Program-made: the position numbers and the translations under genes
DNA from: Exobasidium rhododendri
Taxonomy: Eukaryota > Basidiomycota > Exobasidiomycetes > Exobasidiales > Exobasidiaceae
Reading direction: 5' to 3'
Assembly: GCA_026210745.1 (NCBI GenBank)
Contig: CP110631.1
Coordinates: 3,472,001-3,536,000 of the forward strand
DNA: 64,000 nucleotides
Shown here: piece by piece, positions 12,855 to 26,626 of the stretch
Position numbering within the stretch: the first letter of the stretch is position 1
How the letters are laid out: the number at the start of each line of letters is the position of its first letter
Notes under the pieces: model-generated
What the model was told of the DNA's origin: nothing
Databases searched by the model: none
Seen by the model: the letters and a program-made list of their open reading frames with translations, nothing else

Positions 12855-13156
12855 TGCAAATTTTACGCCCGGCACTGCTCTACCTACCTGCGTGCAATTG
12901 AATCGTGTTCCAAACGAGATGATCACTATGTACTTCCAGAATGGCAAAGTGTGGGTAAATATATAATGACAGAAGAAAGGGGCTATGATGTAGGGATGCC
13001 CACGTAAGGGAGCAAGAGGGGGTTCTGATCGAGTGTGTCATGGTGGGGCTCCCGTCACCTCTCTGAAAGAAAGCTGTGAAGATTCCAGGGTGCCAAGACC
13101 TGTCGAGGATGAATGGGTTCAGTAACGGCACGACAGCGTGCACATGTTTTCCCCTG
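12855..13156. other. Convergent intergenic spacer
   Basis: This short spacer separates the 3' ends of gamma-adaptin (+) and the LisH/CTLH gene (-). No separate gene is visible. An extra terminal exon of the minus-strand gene here cannot be excluded: a GTGAGA donor overlaps its stop region, and a CGACAG acceptor lies near 13100. Confidence 0.5.
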
Positions 13157-14898
13157 TCAAACAAGTCTCACCTTTCCTTTCGTCTTTGTCCTTTCTGCTC
13201 CGGTCGAGGTAGCGGTCTGTGATTCGAATTTGTCGATGCCTATCACTGTGCCTGTCGTAAAGATGGCATGATCGTTTGGTACGACAATCTTTTCGCTGGA
13301 AAGAGTAGACCAGAGGTAGGACGTCTGTCTCACTGCCGATTCGATCAGTGGCTGAGATGGCTTTCCCGTCCGGACTTTTAGTGTAAAGAGGAAGAAGAGA
13401 ATGGAAAAGGGCATATGTAAGTACTTCTACCTGATAACGCACCTTCTCGTATTCTTTTCCCGAGCTCTGTTCCGGACTCACACATGATCGCACTGTTGAT
13501 CTGCTCTGCAATAGCTACTCTTCTACTCTGATCTAAGAATTTCCGAACAGGACTTCTCTCCAAGTCGGTGTAAGCCAGTAACGCAGTGACACTTTCTAGC
13601 TCCTTCAAGTACATCGCTCTCCAATATCCTGGCAACTTCTGGATGTTCGTGTGAAGTGACTGAGCGTGAATCAAAGCAGCATGCAGGACTGGATTTGTGA
13701 ATGCAGCACTGCCATTGCTATGCGCACTGCCTCCCAGACCATTTGTGGAAGTCGCAGATCCATTGGAGGAAGCAGATGAAGGAGCGGGAGAAGCGGATCG
13801 TGACATGGCCGAAGTGATGCCGGGAGTAGAATTTGGGAAAGGGTGAGTTGGTGTTATCTTTGGCCCGGCTGAATTAGCAGCCGCTGATAGCGAGGTATGC
13901 GAGGAGCTGTTGATATTGTTGCTGTTGTTGTTTGATGGTATATGAGGAGAAGTGGAAGCAGCCCGAACGCTCTCGATGAACGCTTGTATTTGTAGATTGA
14001 GTGAAAGATGAGGTCCGAGTAGAGACGTGGGATGGGCCGGCAATACTCGAACGACTTCGCTATTCTTCGTGCTCTTTTCCTTACCCTGGAGATTTGTTTG
14101 TTTCGCAATCCCGACATGCTCTGCTTCTTTGCCCGCAATTGTTGATATGGTAGATTCTGCATTGAGCACAGTCGGAAAGTGCAAGTTGCACAAGTCTATG
14201 GCAAGTTTGATGCGACCATTCAAGATGTGATCCTTGATGTCTGCGGACGTGGTGAAAGATTTTCTTGCATCAGCGATCAATCAGGGAGGGGTAAGCAGTG
14301 ACCCTCTTCTTTCTCGCAGCTACTCACCGCCACGTATACGGACGGACTGAAGCTCATCTGCACTTAGCTCCTCACTATCGAGTACATCGTTGTGCGGCAT
14401 ATCTAACTCTCGCACCTGGCTGCTCTCACCCATCTGGGCGTCCTCAAGACCGTCCATGGCAGTATCGTGTTCCAGGCCATTACCATGCCTGATCCCCGTC
14501 GTGTCGTCCCTGCTGCCATTCAAGCCCCTCCCTCCCGCCAACGAGAGCAGACTGTCCACTTCGATTTCCATATTTGAGTCCTCTCTCGATAGCGGCGGAG
14601 CAGACAAAGGATGTGCACTTCCTAGCAGATGCTGATGTGTCAGACGAGGCTGTCTGATTTGAGGTGCAGCAGAGGTGGAAGAAGGCTTGAGCGAGGCCGA
14701 TTCGGAAGCCGATGCGTCTAGCCCTCCTCTCGAAGAGAACGTTGAACTGCCATCGTGTGCAAACGCCTGGGCTGTATCAGTATAGCAATGGTGGACAAGA
14801 TAGTTCAAGACAAGCTTCCGAAGCGCAGTAGGGGATGTCAACTGGGATGCCATTGTATCGCCTGACTCCAATTCCTTTTCCACTGTGTGACTGGTCAT
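13157..14898 (-). CDS. LisH-CTLH-CRA domain protein, RanBPM-like without SPRY
   Basis: Exons, in transcript order, are 14898-14328, 14240-13482 and 13374-13157, giving about 515 residues. A LisH motif lies near residues 25-55 (LRKLVLNYLVHHCYTDTAQAF). The CTLH segment starts right after the first intron (DIKDHILNGRIKLAIDLCN). The CRA part contains LKELESVTALLAYTD, then INSAIMF and GKPSQPLIESAVRQT. The order LisH-CTLH-CRA is that of RanBPM/Gid subunits of the GID/CTLH ubiquitin ligase, which degrades gluconeogenic enzymes in yeast. The SPRY domain that normally precedes LisH in RanBPM/Gid1 is absent; only about 25 residues precede LisH. A Gly/Ser/Asn-rich insert of about 120 residues interrupts the CTLH-CRA region. 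It could be a divergent Gid1 or Gid8 relative. The 3' end is less certain than the rest. Confidence 0.75.
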
Positions 14899-15557
14899 AT
14901 CGGTATGATCAACACAGTAAGACCTTATACTTCCCCGATCCTTTCTGTCGCCGGTGATGTCAAAGGCAGGAAGAGGTGGCTTGGAAGGAGGGAAAGGGGC
15001 CGATCGGATAAAGAAGAGCGATAGTCTTCAGAAGTAGAGGAGCGTTCCAAGACAGTTTTGTAGCGAAGGATCCGTGCCTCGTGCGTCGAGCTTTCAAGCA
15101 GGGCGAGGATCGGCTGTGGAATGATCGTCTACTTTGGTCGTGAGTAGCGAAGTTGCGAAGAAGAGCAACCTGATCGCCCTTCGCAGACAGTGTAGCTGTG
15201 CCAATGGCTTGTATTTAGGATCTCCAGAGGCCAACGAGAGGCTGTATGACTGGCTTGGTGATCGGCAGGCCTGTGAGACAGATTTTATGTGTAGTGAGAA
15301 TGGGGAGGGAGAGGAGGTGGTGCTACTACAAAGACAGAGGATGGATGGAGTGACTTATCTTAATCCTTAGGTACCGACCGCTACCTCCACGCGCCAATAC
15401 GAGATCAACACGGCCGCGTGATGCTGCCTCACACTCAGGGCGTCAGTGGAATTTTTGGATTGCATGGCGAGTAGCCTGCGTTATTGCTCGTACCGTGAGG
15501 CTACACATGCTCTCGCTCACACACATCATCGTGGTACAGATAGAAGTTTCCCCTAAG
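14899..15557. other. Intergenic spacer
   Basis: This lies between the start of the LisH/CTLH gene and the 3' end of the minus-strand Myb-like gene. A plus frame of 78 codons at 15134-15370 has no recognisable domain and I do not call it a gene. Confidence 0.5.
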
Positions 15558-16066
15558 CTAGTCTTCCTCGCTTTCCTCTACGCACTTTATGATCTTCTTG
15601 GCTTTTGACGGTGTACTGGGACAGCTCGACGAGGGAGAAGGGCCCGCTTTCGTTGCGAAGGCGGAAAGCAGTCTGGGCTAGAAAAGGGTAGAAAGTAGAT
15701 GTGAAGATGGCAGTAGATGTGTTTATTAGGAGTTGAGGAAGCGATCGCGAGGCACGTCAATACTCACCTTGATGAACTGGCGATATTGGTCCTGAAAAGG
15801 GAAGTGTGGCGATGTCATTCACACCTCTTATATGAGTTACATCGGTCAGCGCAAAGGGTGCGATACTCACGTAAATCTGAGTGACTGTACGATCTGGTAG
15901 GTGTGCTTCCAATTTCTTGAATTCGGACTTGCCAATGGGATGCATTGTGAGGACATGCTTCACCTGCTCAAGGGGACTTAGCGCTTCAGTGACCTTTGCA
16001 AAATGTTCACCACTTCTCTGCTGAGACACTCGCGAGCAGACTCCTTTCTTCGTTCGTCCACTGCAT
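15558..16066 (-). CDS. Small SANT/Myb-like protein, copy A
   Basis: Four exons in transcript order, 16066-16034, 15963-15871, 15791-15768 and 15677-15558, give 89 residues. The model rests on alignment with the divergent neighbour at 16589. Both have a QWT/KWT-[NE]EER start, a 31-residue exon, an 8-residue microexon (DQYRQFIK here) and a Ser/Thr/Pro/Lys-rich acidic tail starting PRLLSAF. The Trp and the LPDRT...YDQYR pattern look like a single SANT/Myb-type helix-turn-helix, suggesting a small DNA- or chromatin-binding protein. Introns 2 and 3 are canonical. Intron 1 needs a GC donor (GCGAGT at 16033) with a CAG acceptor at 15964 to keep frame and match the paralogue. A longer start at 16222 is also in frame but adds an unrelated hydrophobic stretch. 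Function is inferred only. Confidence 0.7.
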
Positions 16067-16588
16067 AGTCTCCGTCGCTCCTTTGAAAGGTATGGAGGGA
16101 AAAGGACTTAAGCAGGATGGGCTGTACCTGCTGGTACCGGGCTGAAAAGTATGTGAAGAGAAGCAAAAGCTCGATAAACAGAAAGGAAAGTGCAAAGGTT
16201 GACGGGGAGAGCAGATTCCCATGCAACATATATGATTACTCTTCTTGTGCGGACTCCTCTTCTCCCTGGAAGTCCTCTACCCTTTACCGATGACAACCTT
16301 GACACGCTCGATATCACCGAGTACGCGCAGTAGGGCGCAAGAAAAGCAAATGGAGTAGTCAGCGTGTCATGTGGATGGCAGTAGAGAGTCATCCAATTCG
16401 GCAGGCCGTCTACTCTCCCAAGTCCAGTCACGGTAAAGAAGGAAATTACTTTGTCGGCGTGGAAAAAGGGCCGTGGGGAAGATGCAATCAGCGCTTCTCT
16501 TGTCTGCACCTTTCCTTTCTCCTAAGCTTGGATCGAACAGAGCGAGAGACCTCATTACTCCCAAAAACTACAGAGATAAGACGCAAGC
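16067..16588. promoter_or_regulatory. Shared divergent promoter region of the two Myb-like genes
   Basis: This 522-bp interval separates the two start codons of the head-to-head paralogues. No other gene is apparent. Its role as a bidirectional promoter is inferred from geometry alone. Confidence 0.5.
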
Positions 16589-17086
16589 ATGAACTCACCA
16601 AGACGAAAAATCCCAAAGTGGACAGAGGAGGAGAGAAACGTAATCGTGAGTGTGATGGCGCAGACCCTCTCTGGCACCTGCAATGTCACCGACGAATTGC
16701 TTTTCAGGTCACCTACATGGCTAATAAGTACAAATTGAGTCAAGACGATGTCAAGAGGCTCAAAGCGGACTTACCTGGCCGAGATAAGGGACACATTCTG
16801 GTGAGTCGTAGGCAAAATCTTGTGTGATAGGAGGTGCACTGATCAGGACCGGATCTTTCCCTGCCATGTACAAGGATCAGTACCATCGCGTCATCAAGGT
16901 GAGCCTGGGGAGGTACGAGACTGCGCGGACTTTGACAAGATCTAAGAACACTCTCTGCGGCCCCAACCCCCTACAAAGCCATCCATCCTGTCTCTGTTTC
17001 GAACGTCCATACCATCCCACGCCACATCCAGCGGTTGCACAACACCAACAAAGGTAGCAAAGCGATCTCACTCAGACGATGAATAG
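16589..17086 (+). CDS. Small SANT/Myb-like protein, copy B
   Basis: Exons 16589-16645, 16708-16800, 16875-16898 and 16979-17086 give 93 residues, with all introns GT-AG and phase 0. The N-terminus is basic (SPRRKIP) and leads into KWTEEERNVI. The second exon ends in LPGRDKGHIL, the 24-nt microexon encodes DQYHRVIK, and the tail (PSILSLF to RSHSDDE) is Ser/Thr-rich and acidic at its end. Exon sizes of 31 and 8 codons match copy A exactly. The product is probably a single-repeat SANT/Myb-like or homeodomain-like DNA-binding protein. I cannot name a characterised homologue. The gene is so small and so fragmented that automated gene finders may miss it. Confidence 0.75.
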
Positions 17087-17157
17087 ATATGACAGCGTAC
17101 ATTACATGATGTGAATCTGGTATTTGTTCGAATTAATCATGAGTGGTGTCTTGGCTA

Positions 17158-19434
17158 TTAATTGACTTGAAGGGTGATTACATCTCCACTAATCAAGTTC
17201 CAATGGGCAAGAGTTTGCTTCAGAGTTGCCGCCTTATTGTCTATGCGCAGCTTCAGTCGGTTAGCGCCTACGCTTCCCTTGAGAGTCTCTGAATGAAGTC
17301 TGTCTCGTATAGAACCAATGGTTGTCGAGGGTGGCAGACTTTCAAATGTGATTTGGGTTCCGTTGCAGTTCTCTGAAATTGTCGGTGCCTCGGGCAAGCG
17401 TATGCGGATGTTAATTGGTTCTGGATGATACTGCCGCCACTGATCTTCTGGGTAGAGTTTACCGTCGTTCATCTTCTCCAATGCGAATTGACCAGGTGGT
17501 TGGTAGGCAGGATATCCTCCGAGCGGTGCTTGGTTCATCGGATGTATTGGTGGTGGCGGTGACATATGGGGCGCACTCGGTTGTGCACTATATGACACTG
17601 CGCCTGCTGCCATTGCATTGACGATAGGGAGCGACGGTATTTTCTGCGGCATATCAGGAGCTACGAGAGCGACGGGAGGGGCAGGAGGCCCGGATGGACC
17701 GCCGGCGTCGCCCATTTGTGGACCAATGTAGATCTTTTCCTGATCCGTCTTGAATTTCTTCTGAATGTGTTGCATCTCTTCTTGCAATTGATCAGGTCTG
17801 TTGAATGCATTACTCGTATCGACCTGACTGGCAGCATGACCATCCCACACCAACCTTTCCCTCTCCTTCCTTTCCTTCGACTCTTCCTCTTCCTTTCGCT
17901 TCTGTGCTTCTTCTTCTGCTGCACTTCCAAAGATGTCCGTTCTCCTTCCTGCGAATTGTTTGAGATATCGACTAGGATCTGCTCCTTGTGATAAGATGTT
18001 GTGCTGCGCTTTCTTGCTTTCCAAATCTCGCCTTTGCTCTCGATAGTGAGGATTCAAGAGTTCATACTTGACGTGCTCATCCATTTCATCCAGCGGAACA
18101 CTTGTCTTGCAAACAGGACAGATCGTTGACTGTGAGGCAGCGGCTGCTTTCCTTTCTGCCAGCGTCTTTGGCTTATAGTCTTTTCGAATCTTCATTGGAC
18201 CGTTTGCATTTGCGGCGATAGGTTGCGCTGTAAAAGCACTCTCATCGTCACTGTCTTCCATTTCCATCTCCACGTCGTCGTCACCCTCGTCACCGTTCTT
18301 CGCCAGTGCTGTCTTTCCCTCCACTCCTTTGGTTCGCATCAAAGTCGTGTCATCGTTCTCGTCGCCTTCCACCTCCGAGATCATTGCTGCCATTCGCTTT
18401 TGCGCCATGCTCATGTTCTCCACCTCACGGAGAGAGATAGGAGGCGGTAAGTCAACGTGAGCATCGGTCTCGGTCAATTCAACAGTGCCGGCCACAACAA
18501 AGTCCTGCCAATCGATCTCATTATAGGCTTCCTTTTCCTTTTCTTCTTCCTCCTCGACTTGCTTGCGCTTGGCTTTGTCCCACCTTTGCCAATCTGATCT
18601 CTCCCTGATTTGCTCTAGTACCTTTAGGCGAGGTCCTCCTCTCCCATGGCCCAGAGACGGCTCTTGTCCGACCCGACCGTCATCGACTGCGCCAAATGCG
18701 CCAAGTCTGATGCTTTGCTTTACCTCTTCTGTAGGCTCCAGAATTAATTGATATTGTTCGACCATCCTATTGAAGAAGCCAAAAAGGGAATGTGCTGGTC
18801 GAAGAAATTCAAATTGGTATGACCTGCCCTCTCGCGTTGACAGAGCTGAAGCAAAAGCTCTTCCTTTGCGAGCAGTAAAGAGAGCTGTTAACTTGAGAAT
18901 ATCAAGATCGACCGCTGTGATGCTAGGCAAATCTGTCGAGAACTTAAAAGAGTCTGGTTCCGCTGGCCTGTTCTCTTCTTCCTTCTTGTTCAAAGCACCC
19001 TCCCTTCCGGCTCCTTCCCCGCTCAATTCTGCACCGAGTGAGCCAAGAGCTGCATCTTGATTCGAAGTTTGCAGGCCAGCCAAATGGCCTTGACCGGACA
19101 TGACAGCCTCAATCTTTGCCCGGTAATATGCATGATAAGGATCGGTCTCGTTTAGGAATGATAACTTATTTCGGCCTGTTCCGTCTTCTTTGATCTTGCT
19201 CTCGAATTGTGTTCCGTTCCTGGCTACGAAATCGGCAGTCTTGTCGACCAGAGCTCGCAGCTCTGGCGGTGGATAAATGAGTCCTCCAGTTGTGTACCGA
19301 CTGGCAGCGCTCATCGACTGTTCTGTCACTTCGTCTACCTCTTCCACCTTGGCCGCCCTTGAACTCGCCGAGGGGCCGCTCATTCCGGCCTCTTTCATGG
19401 GCGCAGGTAGTACAAGACTAGCCGACGGAGCCAT
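17158..19434 (-). CDS. PRP21: Splicing factor 3A subunit 1 (SF3a120/Prp21)
   Basis: A single exon encodes 758 residues; the ATG at 19434 is the first in frame. Two SURP (SWAP) modules lie near the N-terminus: one begins IYPPPELRALVDKTADFVARNG (about 50-110), the other DLDILKLTALFTARKG to FFNRMVEQY (about 170-225). A charged middle part contains a CPVC...EHVKYELLNPHYREQ segment typical of this family. The C-terminal 85 residues are a ubiquitin-like domain (INIRIRLPE to SGDVITLQVN). The family is part of the SF3a complex of the U2 snRNP and helps recognise the branch point in the nucleus. Length and domain order match SF3A1. Its 5' end faces the TRP2 start 317 bp away, so the two genes may share control sequences. 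Confidence 0.95.
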   Translation of the reverse strand: MAPSASLVLPAPMKEAGMSGPSASSRAAKVEEVDEVTEQSMSAASRYTTGGLIYPPPELRALVDKTADFVARNGTQFESKIKEDGTGRNKLSFLNETDPYHAYYRAKIEAVMSGQGHLAGLQTSNQDAALGSLGAELSGEGAGREGALNKKEEENRPAEPDSFKFSTDLPSITAVDLDILKLTALFTARKGRAFASALSTREGRSYQFEFLRPAHSLFGFFNRMVEQYQLILEPTEEVKQSIRLGAFGAVDDGRVGQEPSLGHGRGGPRLKVLEQIRERSDWQRWDKAKRKQVEEEEEKEKEAYNEIDWQDFVVAGTVELTETDAHVDLPPPISLREVENMSMAQKRMAAMISEVEGDENDDTTLMRTKGVEGKTALAKNGDEGDDDVEMEMEDSDDESAFTAQPIAANANGPMKIRKDYKPKTLAERKAAAASQSTICPVCKTSVPLDEMDEHVKYELLNPHYREQRRDLESKKAQHNILSQGADPSRYLKQFAGRRTDIFGSAAEEEAQKRKEEEESKERKERERLVWDGHAASQVDTSNAFNRPDQLQEEMQHIQKKFKTDQEKIYIGPQMGDAGGPSGPPAPPVALVAPDMPQKIPSLPIVNAMAAGAVSYSAQPSAPHMSPPPPIHPMNQAPLGGYPAYQPPGQFALEKMNDGKLYPEDQWRQYHPEPINIRIRLPEAPTISENCNGTQITFESLPPSTTIGSIRDRLHSETLKGSVGANRLKLRIDNKAATLKQTLAHWNLISGDVITLQVN

Positions 19435-19751
19435 GATCGTGATGTGAGGCGGTAATAATGGCTGATTGAGTCAGATGTGGACTTGCTTGACCACCATTAG
19501 GCTACTAGTTCAGTCAAGAGAGGAAATCTCAAGAGCGCCAAAATCCACGAGAAGGAACGCTACACGTGTCTGACACTTTCCCTCCTTGTGACCTTTCCCT
19601 GCTAAGGAGTTCCATTCCTTCCTGACTCGACGATAATACGTACTGCTCTGATTGAGAAGCGATGGCCGAAGCGGTGAGAATTGCCACGATGGCAGCAAAA
19701 ATATGAAGATTGCGTCTGCTCACAATCTATCGCGAATGTTTCTTCAAACAG
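19435..19751. promoter_or_regulatory. Divergent promoter region, SF3A1 / TRP2
   Basis: This 317-bp interval lies between two start codons that point away from each other. No separate gene is seen. It is assigned as a promoter by position only. Confidence 0.45.
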
Positions 19752-21410
19752 ATGCTGTCTCCCTCAGTCGAGGAGGTGACGAAGCTGCTTTTGACGACGC
19801 CCGTTGACGGGCAAAAGGCGGGGAACATTGTGCCGGTGTATCTAAGTCTGCCAGCAGATCTCCTTACTCCTGTTATGGCCTACCTGCGTATATCAAACGG
19901 AGCTTCCACGTCGAAGAGGTCGTTTCTATGTGAGAGTATCCAGAGCGGAGAAAAATTGGGTAGATACAGCTTCATTGGAACGGGTGAGTGGACTTCCCTC
20001 AGATTCAGAGAGCCCTAGGTCTGGTCGATCCTTTCTGACACATGCATCGTTTCCTTCTCAGATCCATACAAAGTTGTGCGATCAGGACCTGGACTAGATG
20101 TCCAAGGTGATCCCCTCTTATCAGTAGAAAGGGAACTCAGCCCATTTCGATATATTTCGCTTCCCGCTCTACCTAAATTCACTGGCGGTGCGATGGGCTA
20201 CATTGCATATGACTGCATACAGTACTTTGAACCAAAGACTGCACGAAAAGGACTCAAAGATCCAGTGGCAGTTCCAGAGAGCGTCTTTTTATACTGCGAC
20301 ACTATCATCATCTTCGACCACATCTACCAGAATATCAAATTCGTCTCCCACGTCTACCTTCCGGATTCCCCTTCTCCTGACGCAGCGTCCTCTTCTTCAC
20401 CCTCACCAGGACTGATCATTGACCTGTACAAGGAGGCCAGCAGGAAGATACACTACCTCAGCAGGCTTGCAACGGCAGACTCCATCCCCTTGCCTCTTCA
20501 GCCACCGATTCTTCCTGCCCAACAAGCCGTATCAAACGTGGGCAAAGAAGGCTACGAAGGTTTCGTCACCTCGCTAAGGAAGAACATCATCAAAGGCGAC
20601 ATCATTCAAGCTGTCCCATCTCAGAGACTGTCGAGGAAGACCACACTTCACCCCTTCAACGTTTATCGACACCTGAGACAGGTCAATCCTAGTCCCTACA
20701 TGTTTTATTTGGACGTCGGCGATGCTCAAATTGTTGGTGCAAGTCCCGAGACGCTCTGCAAGATCGAAGAAGGCAAAGTGTCCGTTCACGCTATTGCAGG
20801 AACGGTAAAGAGGGGAAAGACACCACTAGAAGATGAGCGGAATTGTCATCAGCTGGCAACTTCGACGAAGGATAGCGCTGAACATGTCATGCTTGTCGAT
20901 TTGGCCAGGAACGATGTGAGCAGGGTGTGCGATCCGAAGACGACCCAGGTCGAGTCCTTTATGGTGGTGGAAAAGTTCAGTCATGTCATACATCTGACAA
21001 GTCGGATCACAGGCATACTACGGAAGGGCAAGACTCGCTTTGATGCACTCCGATCCATCTTCCCTGCCGGGACAGTCTCTGGCGCTCCCAAAATCCGAGC
21101 CATTGAGTTGGTTTCAGAGTTGGAAGGCGAAAAGAGGGGTGTTTATGCAGGTGCAGTGGGTCATATCGACTTTGCATCAACGGAGATGGACGTCTGTATT
21201 GCCATTCGAACGATGACATTCACAAACGACAAGGATGTCAAAGACGGCCGGATTTGCTACATGCAAGCCGGTGGTGGAATCGTGTTTGATAGTGTGGAAG
21301 AAGAGGAATACGTCGAAACAATCAACAAGTTGGGAGCCAACGTCCGATGCTTAGATCAGGCCGAGGCCCACTACCTGCAACAGCAATCATATCCTGTCTC
21401 ACTTAGCTAA
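19752..21410 (+). CDS. TRP2: Anthranilate synthase component I
   Basis: Exons 19752-19983 and 20062-21410 give 526 residues, close to the yeast enzyme. The enzyme makes anthranilate from chorismate with ammonia delivered by the glutamine amidotransferase partner (Trp3), the first step of tryptophan synthesis. Visible family motifs are [16 protein letters not shown] (tryptophan-sensing N-lobe), [61 protein letters not shown], the catalytic [31 protein letters not shown] and [12 protein letters not shown]. The in-frame ATG at 19752 begins MLSPSVEEV, as in homologues. An earlier ATG at 19703 is in another frame. The S-rich insert near residue 205 is a common variable loop. No amidotransferase domain is fused. 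Confidence 0.95.
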
Positions 21411-21482
21411 GGGTTTGGGCATCTTTTCTCATGGCTAGAAGTAACACTACCTGTTCGATTGCAACAACATTACAATTTTCTT

Positions 21483-23475
21483 TTAATAGGCAAGAACTTT
21501 ACGAACGATGGGGTCCTCTATGAGAGTCCGTGTGATGGCTTCTTCTCGGTAGTTGTCTGGTATGATGGTATCGTTGTAAGCTTGAATTTGCAACGTAGCC
21601 AATGCTAATTCTTGCGTCGATCGTAGGGGAGCATAATAGGGCCACTTGGGAACGCCTTTGCGATTCGGATGTCCATGATTGATGAATTGGATCCATGCTG
21701 TGGTCATCGTCTTTGCCACTGTATCCCATCTTGAGCCTGGCTTCCGATAGTCTACCGGCGGTCTGAAGAATAGATACTGAGCCATTGGTCTGAACAAATA
21801 GTCGTTGTCGTTTCCATGAGGTACACCTTGAGCAACGGCATTTCCCGGACCTGCTTCTGCTAACAGGTAATTCCAGGCTGGTGATATCTTTCTCCCTTGG
21901 GCATGTAGGAGAGCATGTTGACGTACTTGATAACGACGAGAAGCTTGGAAGACAATGTCACCGAGAGCTGCAGCTACTCTTCTATACTGATTCGTCATTC
22001 CCATCAATCTGTCCTCGCTTTGATCCAGAAGAAACGGGCTGCCTTGCGATGGGATATCAGGATACGCTTCTAGCAGCTTGTGCAAGGTGTGCGTCTTTTC
22101 AGCGTGTGAAGTGCCATCAGCAGGCAAAAGAATCTTCCTCATCCAGGACTTGGCTATGCTTTCATTGTGCAGGTCATGCGGTGTGAAGATCGTTCCTTCG
22201 TCCATCACACTTCCAAAGATCATCGGCACATCTTTGTACTTGCCCTCCATCCATAGATCGTACGGCGATCTTGGTAAGAAGTCATCATCTAAGGTAGGCC
22301 AGAAGGGAAAGAACATGGGAGACTTCCAGTTGGCTTGGGAGGTGATACCAATGACGTACGTCAGTGTGCGAACATTGGCAGCAGCTATAGCAGTAGTAGG
22401 TAAATTCTTCAGACACTGAATTTGATCATGTGAACTCTGATGATGAGAGCACGGCGTAAAGCGGAGAAAGTTCTTGTAATGGTAATCGTGCCTTGAATTA
22501 CTAGCAGGGCTCATTGCCATTCCTGATGACCCACTTTGAAGAATAGCTTGATGGAAAAGCTTCTCATCTCTGTCTTCTCCGTACTGTGACAGTAGATGGT
22601 AGGAGACACTTTGACCACCTGCTGATTCTCCGGCAATTGTTATCCGATCAGGATCACCTCCAAATACATGGATGTTACGTTTGATCCAGCGAAGAGCAGC
22701 TCTTTGATCGTGTAGTCCGACGTTGAGATCTACATTGCCTGCCTTTGCTTGCTCCTGCATCGCTTTGCCAGACAGGAATCCAAAAGCACCGATCCGGTAG
22801 TTGAAAGTGACGACTACGATTGGCTCGCCTAGTTTCATCGATTGTTCTACTAGGTTGGTGTGCTCGTATGGAAAGTCGGCACCCATGATCCATGCTCCAC
22901 CGTAGATCCACACCATCACGGGAACTTTCTTCTTCAGATGGGAAGGACGAAACACATTGACACCTGCAAAAGCAGTCAGGGTCAAATAAGCGGATCGGCC
23001 ATCGTAGATCAGCATCCTCCAGCGCTGTCTCAATCACTGATCTCAGCGCGCACCCCCAACACTCACTCAGGCAATCTTCCGTGCTCACTTCTTGGGTGGT
23101 ACCGGGTGGAGCAGGAGGTCTGTAGGCCATGAATGCCGGAGGAACGAATTGAGAGCAGCTAGGCCCGTAAAAGGAGGCGTCGAACTTGCCGTCCTTTGTG
23201 GTTCGGTTGTGCGGATCAAGCGTATCAGGAAGAGGACCTTCCCAGACCATCTTTGGCTTGCGAAAACGCAGCTCTTTGACAGGAGGTAGACCATACCTGA
23301 TTCCGCGAAAAGCGTCCAATCTACTGTTGCGATCTGTCACCCCTCGAAATGTACCCTGTTCCAGCCGCACGATCGGATCTTCATTGAGCTCCACCTGAAC
23401 GACTGTCAGCCAGAAGACAGTGCTAATCACCGCAAGATAAATTGGCACAATCTTGACCAGATCGAGGTACTTCAT
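21483..23475 (-). CDS. Type-B carboxylesterase/lipase, secreted or membrane-anchored
   Basis: Exons 23475-23067 and 22963-21483 give 629 residues. The N-terminus has a hydrophobic segment (YLAVISTVFWLTVVQV) that acts as signal peptide or signal anchor, so the enzyme enters the secretory pathway. Alpha/beta-hydrolase motifs follow: FRGIRYGLPP, the EDCLSVNVFRP signature across the intron, PVMVWIYGGAWIMGA (oxyanion hole), the nucleophile motif GESAGGQSVSYHL (Ser about 248) and a likely catalytic His in GVPHGNDNDYLF (about 517). The acid is probably in the DEGTIF motif. Substrate cannot be told from sequence; homologues hydrolyse lipids or other carboxylic esters. It is divergent with DBP2. Confidence 0.92.
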
Positions 23476-23850
23476 GCTTCCTCCTGTACCATACCCCGCC
23501 TTTGAGCAGCTCAGGCCATTAAATACAAACGCTTCGTTGCCGGCTCACGATAGCTGTTCTGACAGGGCAGATTAATATTCATCCTGCAGAGTCCAACACG
23601 AGTTTGGAATCGCGGTACAGCTTTTGTATTTAAGAAACAGCCTGCATCTAACCGCACGTGGCCCAACTTGAACATTTTTATTTCTGGAAATTTTTGTGTT
23701 TTGCAAAATTTTATCCATGAAAGGGGGGAGCCTAAAAGTTGACGTCTACATTCTCTTTGCCTCACTACAACTCACCATACTCTTGTTGTGTACAACAGCT
23801 AGAGCTATAATTCTCTTCAATCTAACACTCTACAACGAATAAAGACAAGT
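23476..23850. promoter_or_regulatory. Divergent promoter region, carboxylesterase / DBP2
   Basis: This 375-bp gap lies between opposing start codons. The DBP2-proximal half has an A/T-rich stretch around 23670-23715 and CT-rich sequence near the start codon. Promoter role is inferred from position. Confidence 0.45.

Positions 23851-26626
<2,776 letters not shown>

Noticed and set aside
12990-13156. Additional last exon of the LisH/CTLH gene
   Set aside because: A GTGAGA donor and CGACAG acceptor exist, but the added peptide is short and unrecognised. The stop at 13157 is the simpler reading.
16067-16222. Upstream in-frame start (16222) for Myb-like copy A
   Set aside because: It adds about 50 residues rich in Phe/Ser/Pro with no match in copy B. 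The ATG at 16066 gives proteins of nearly equal length and colinear exons.
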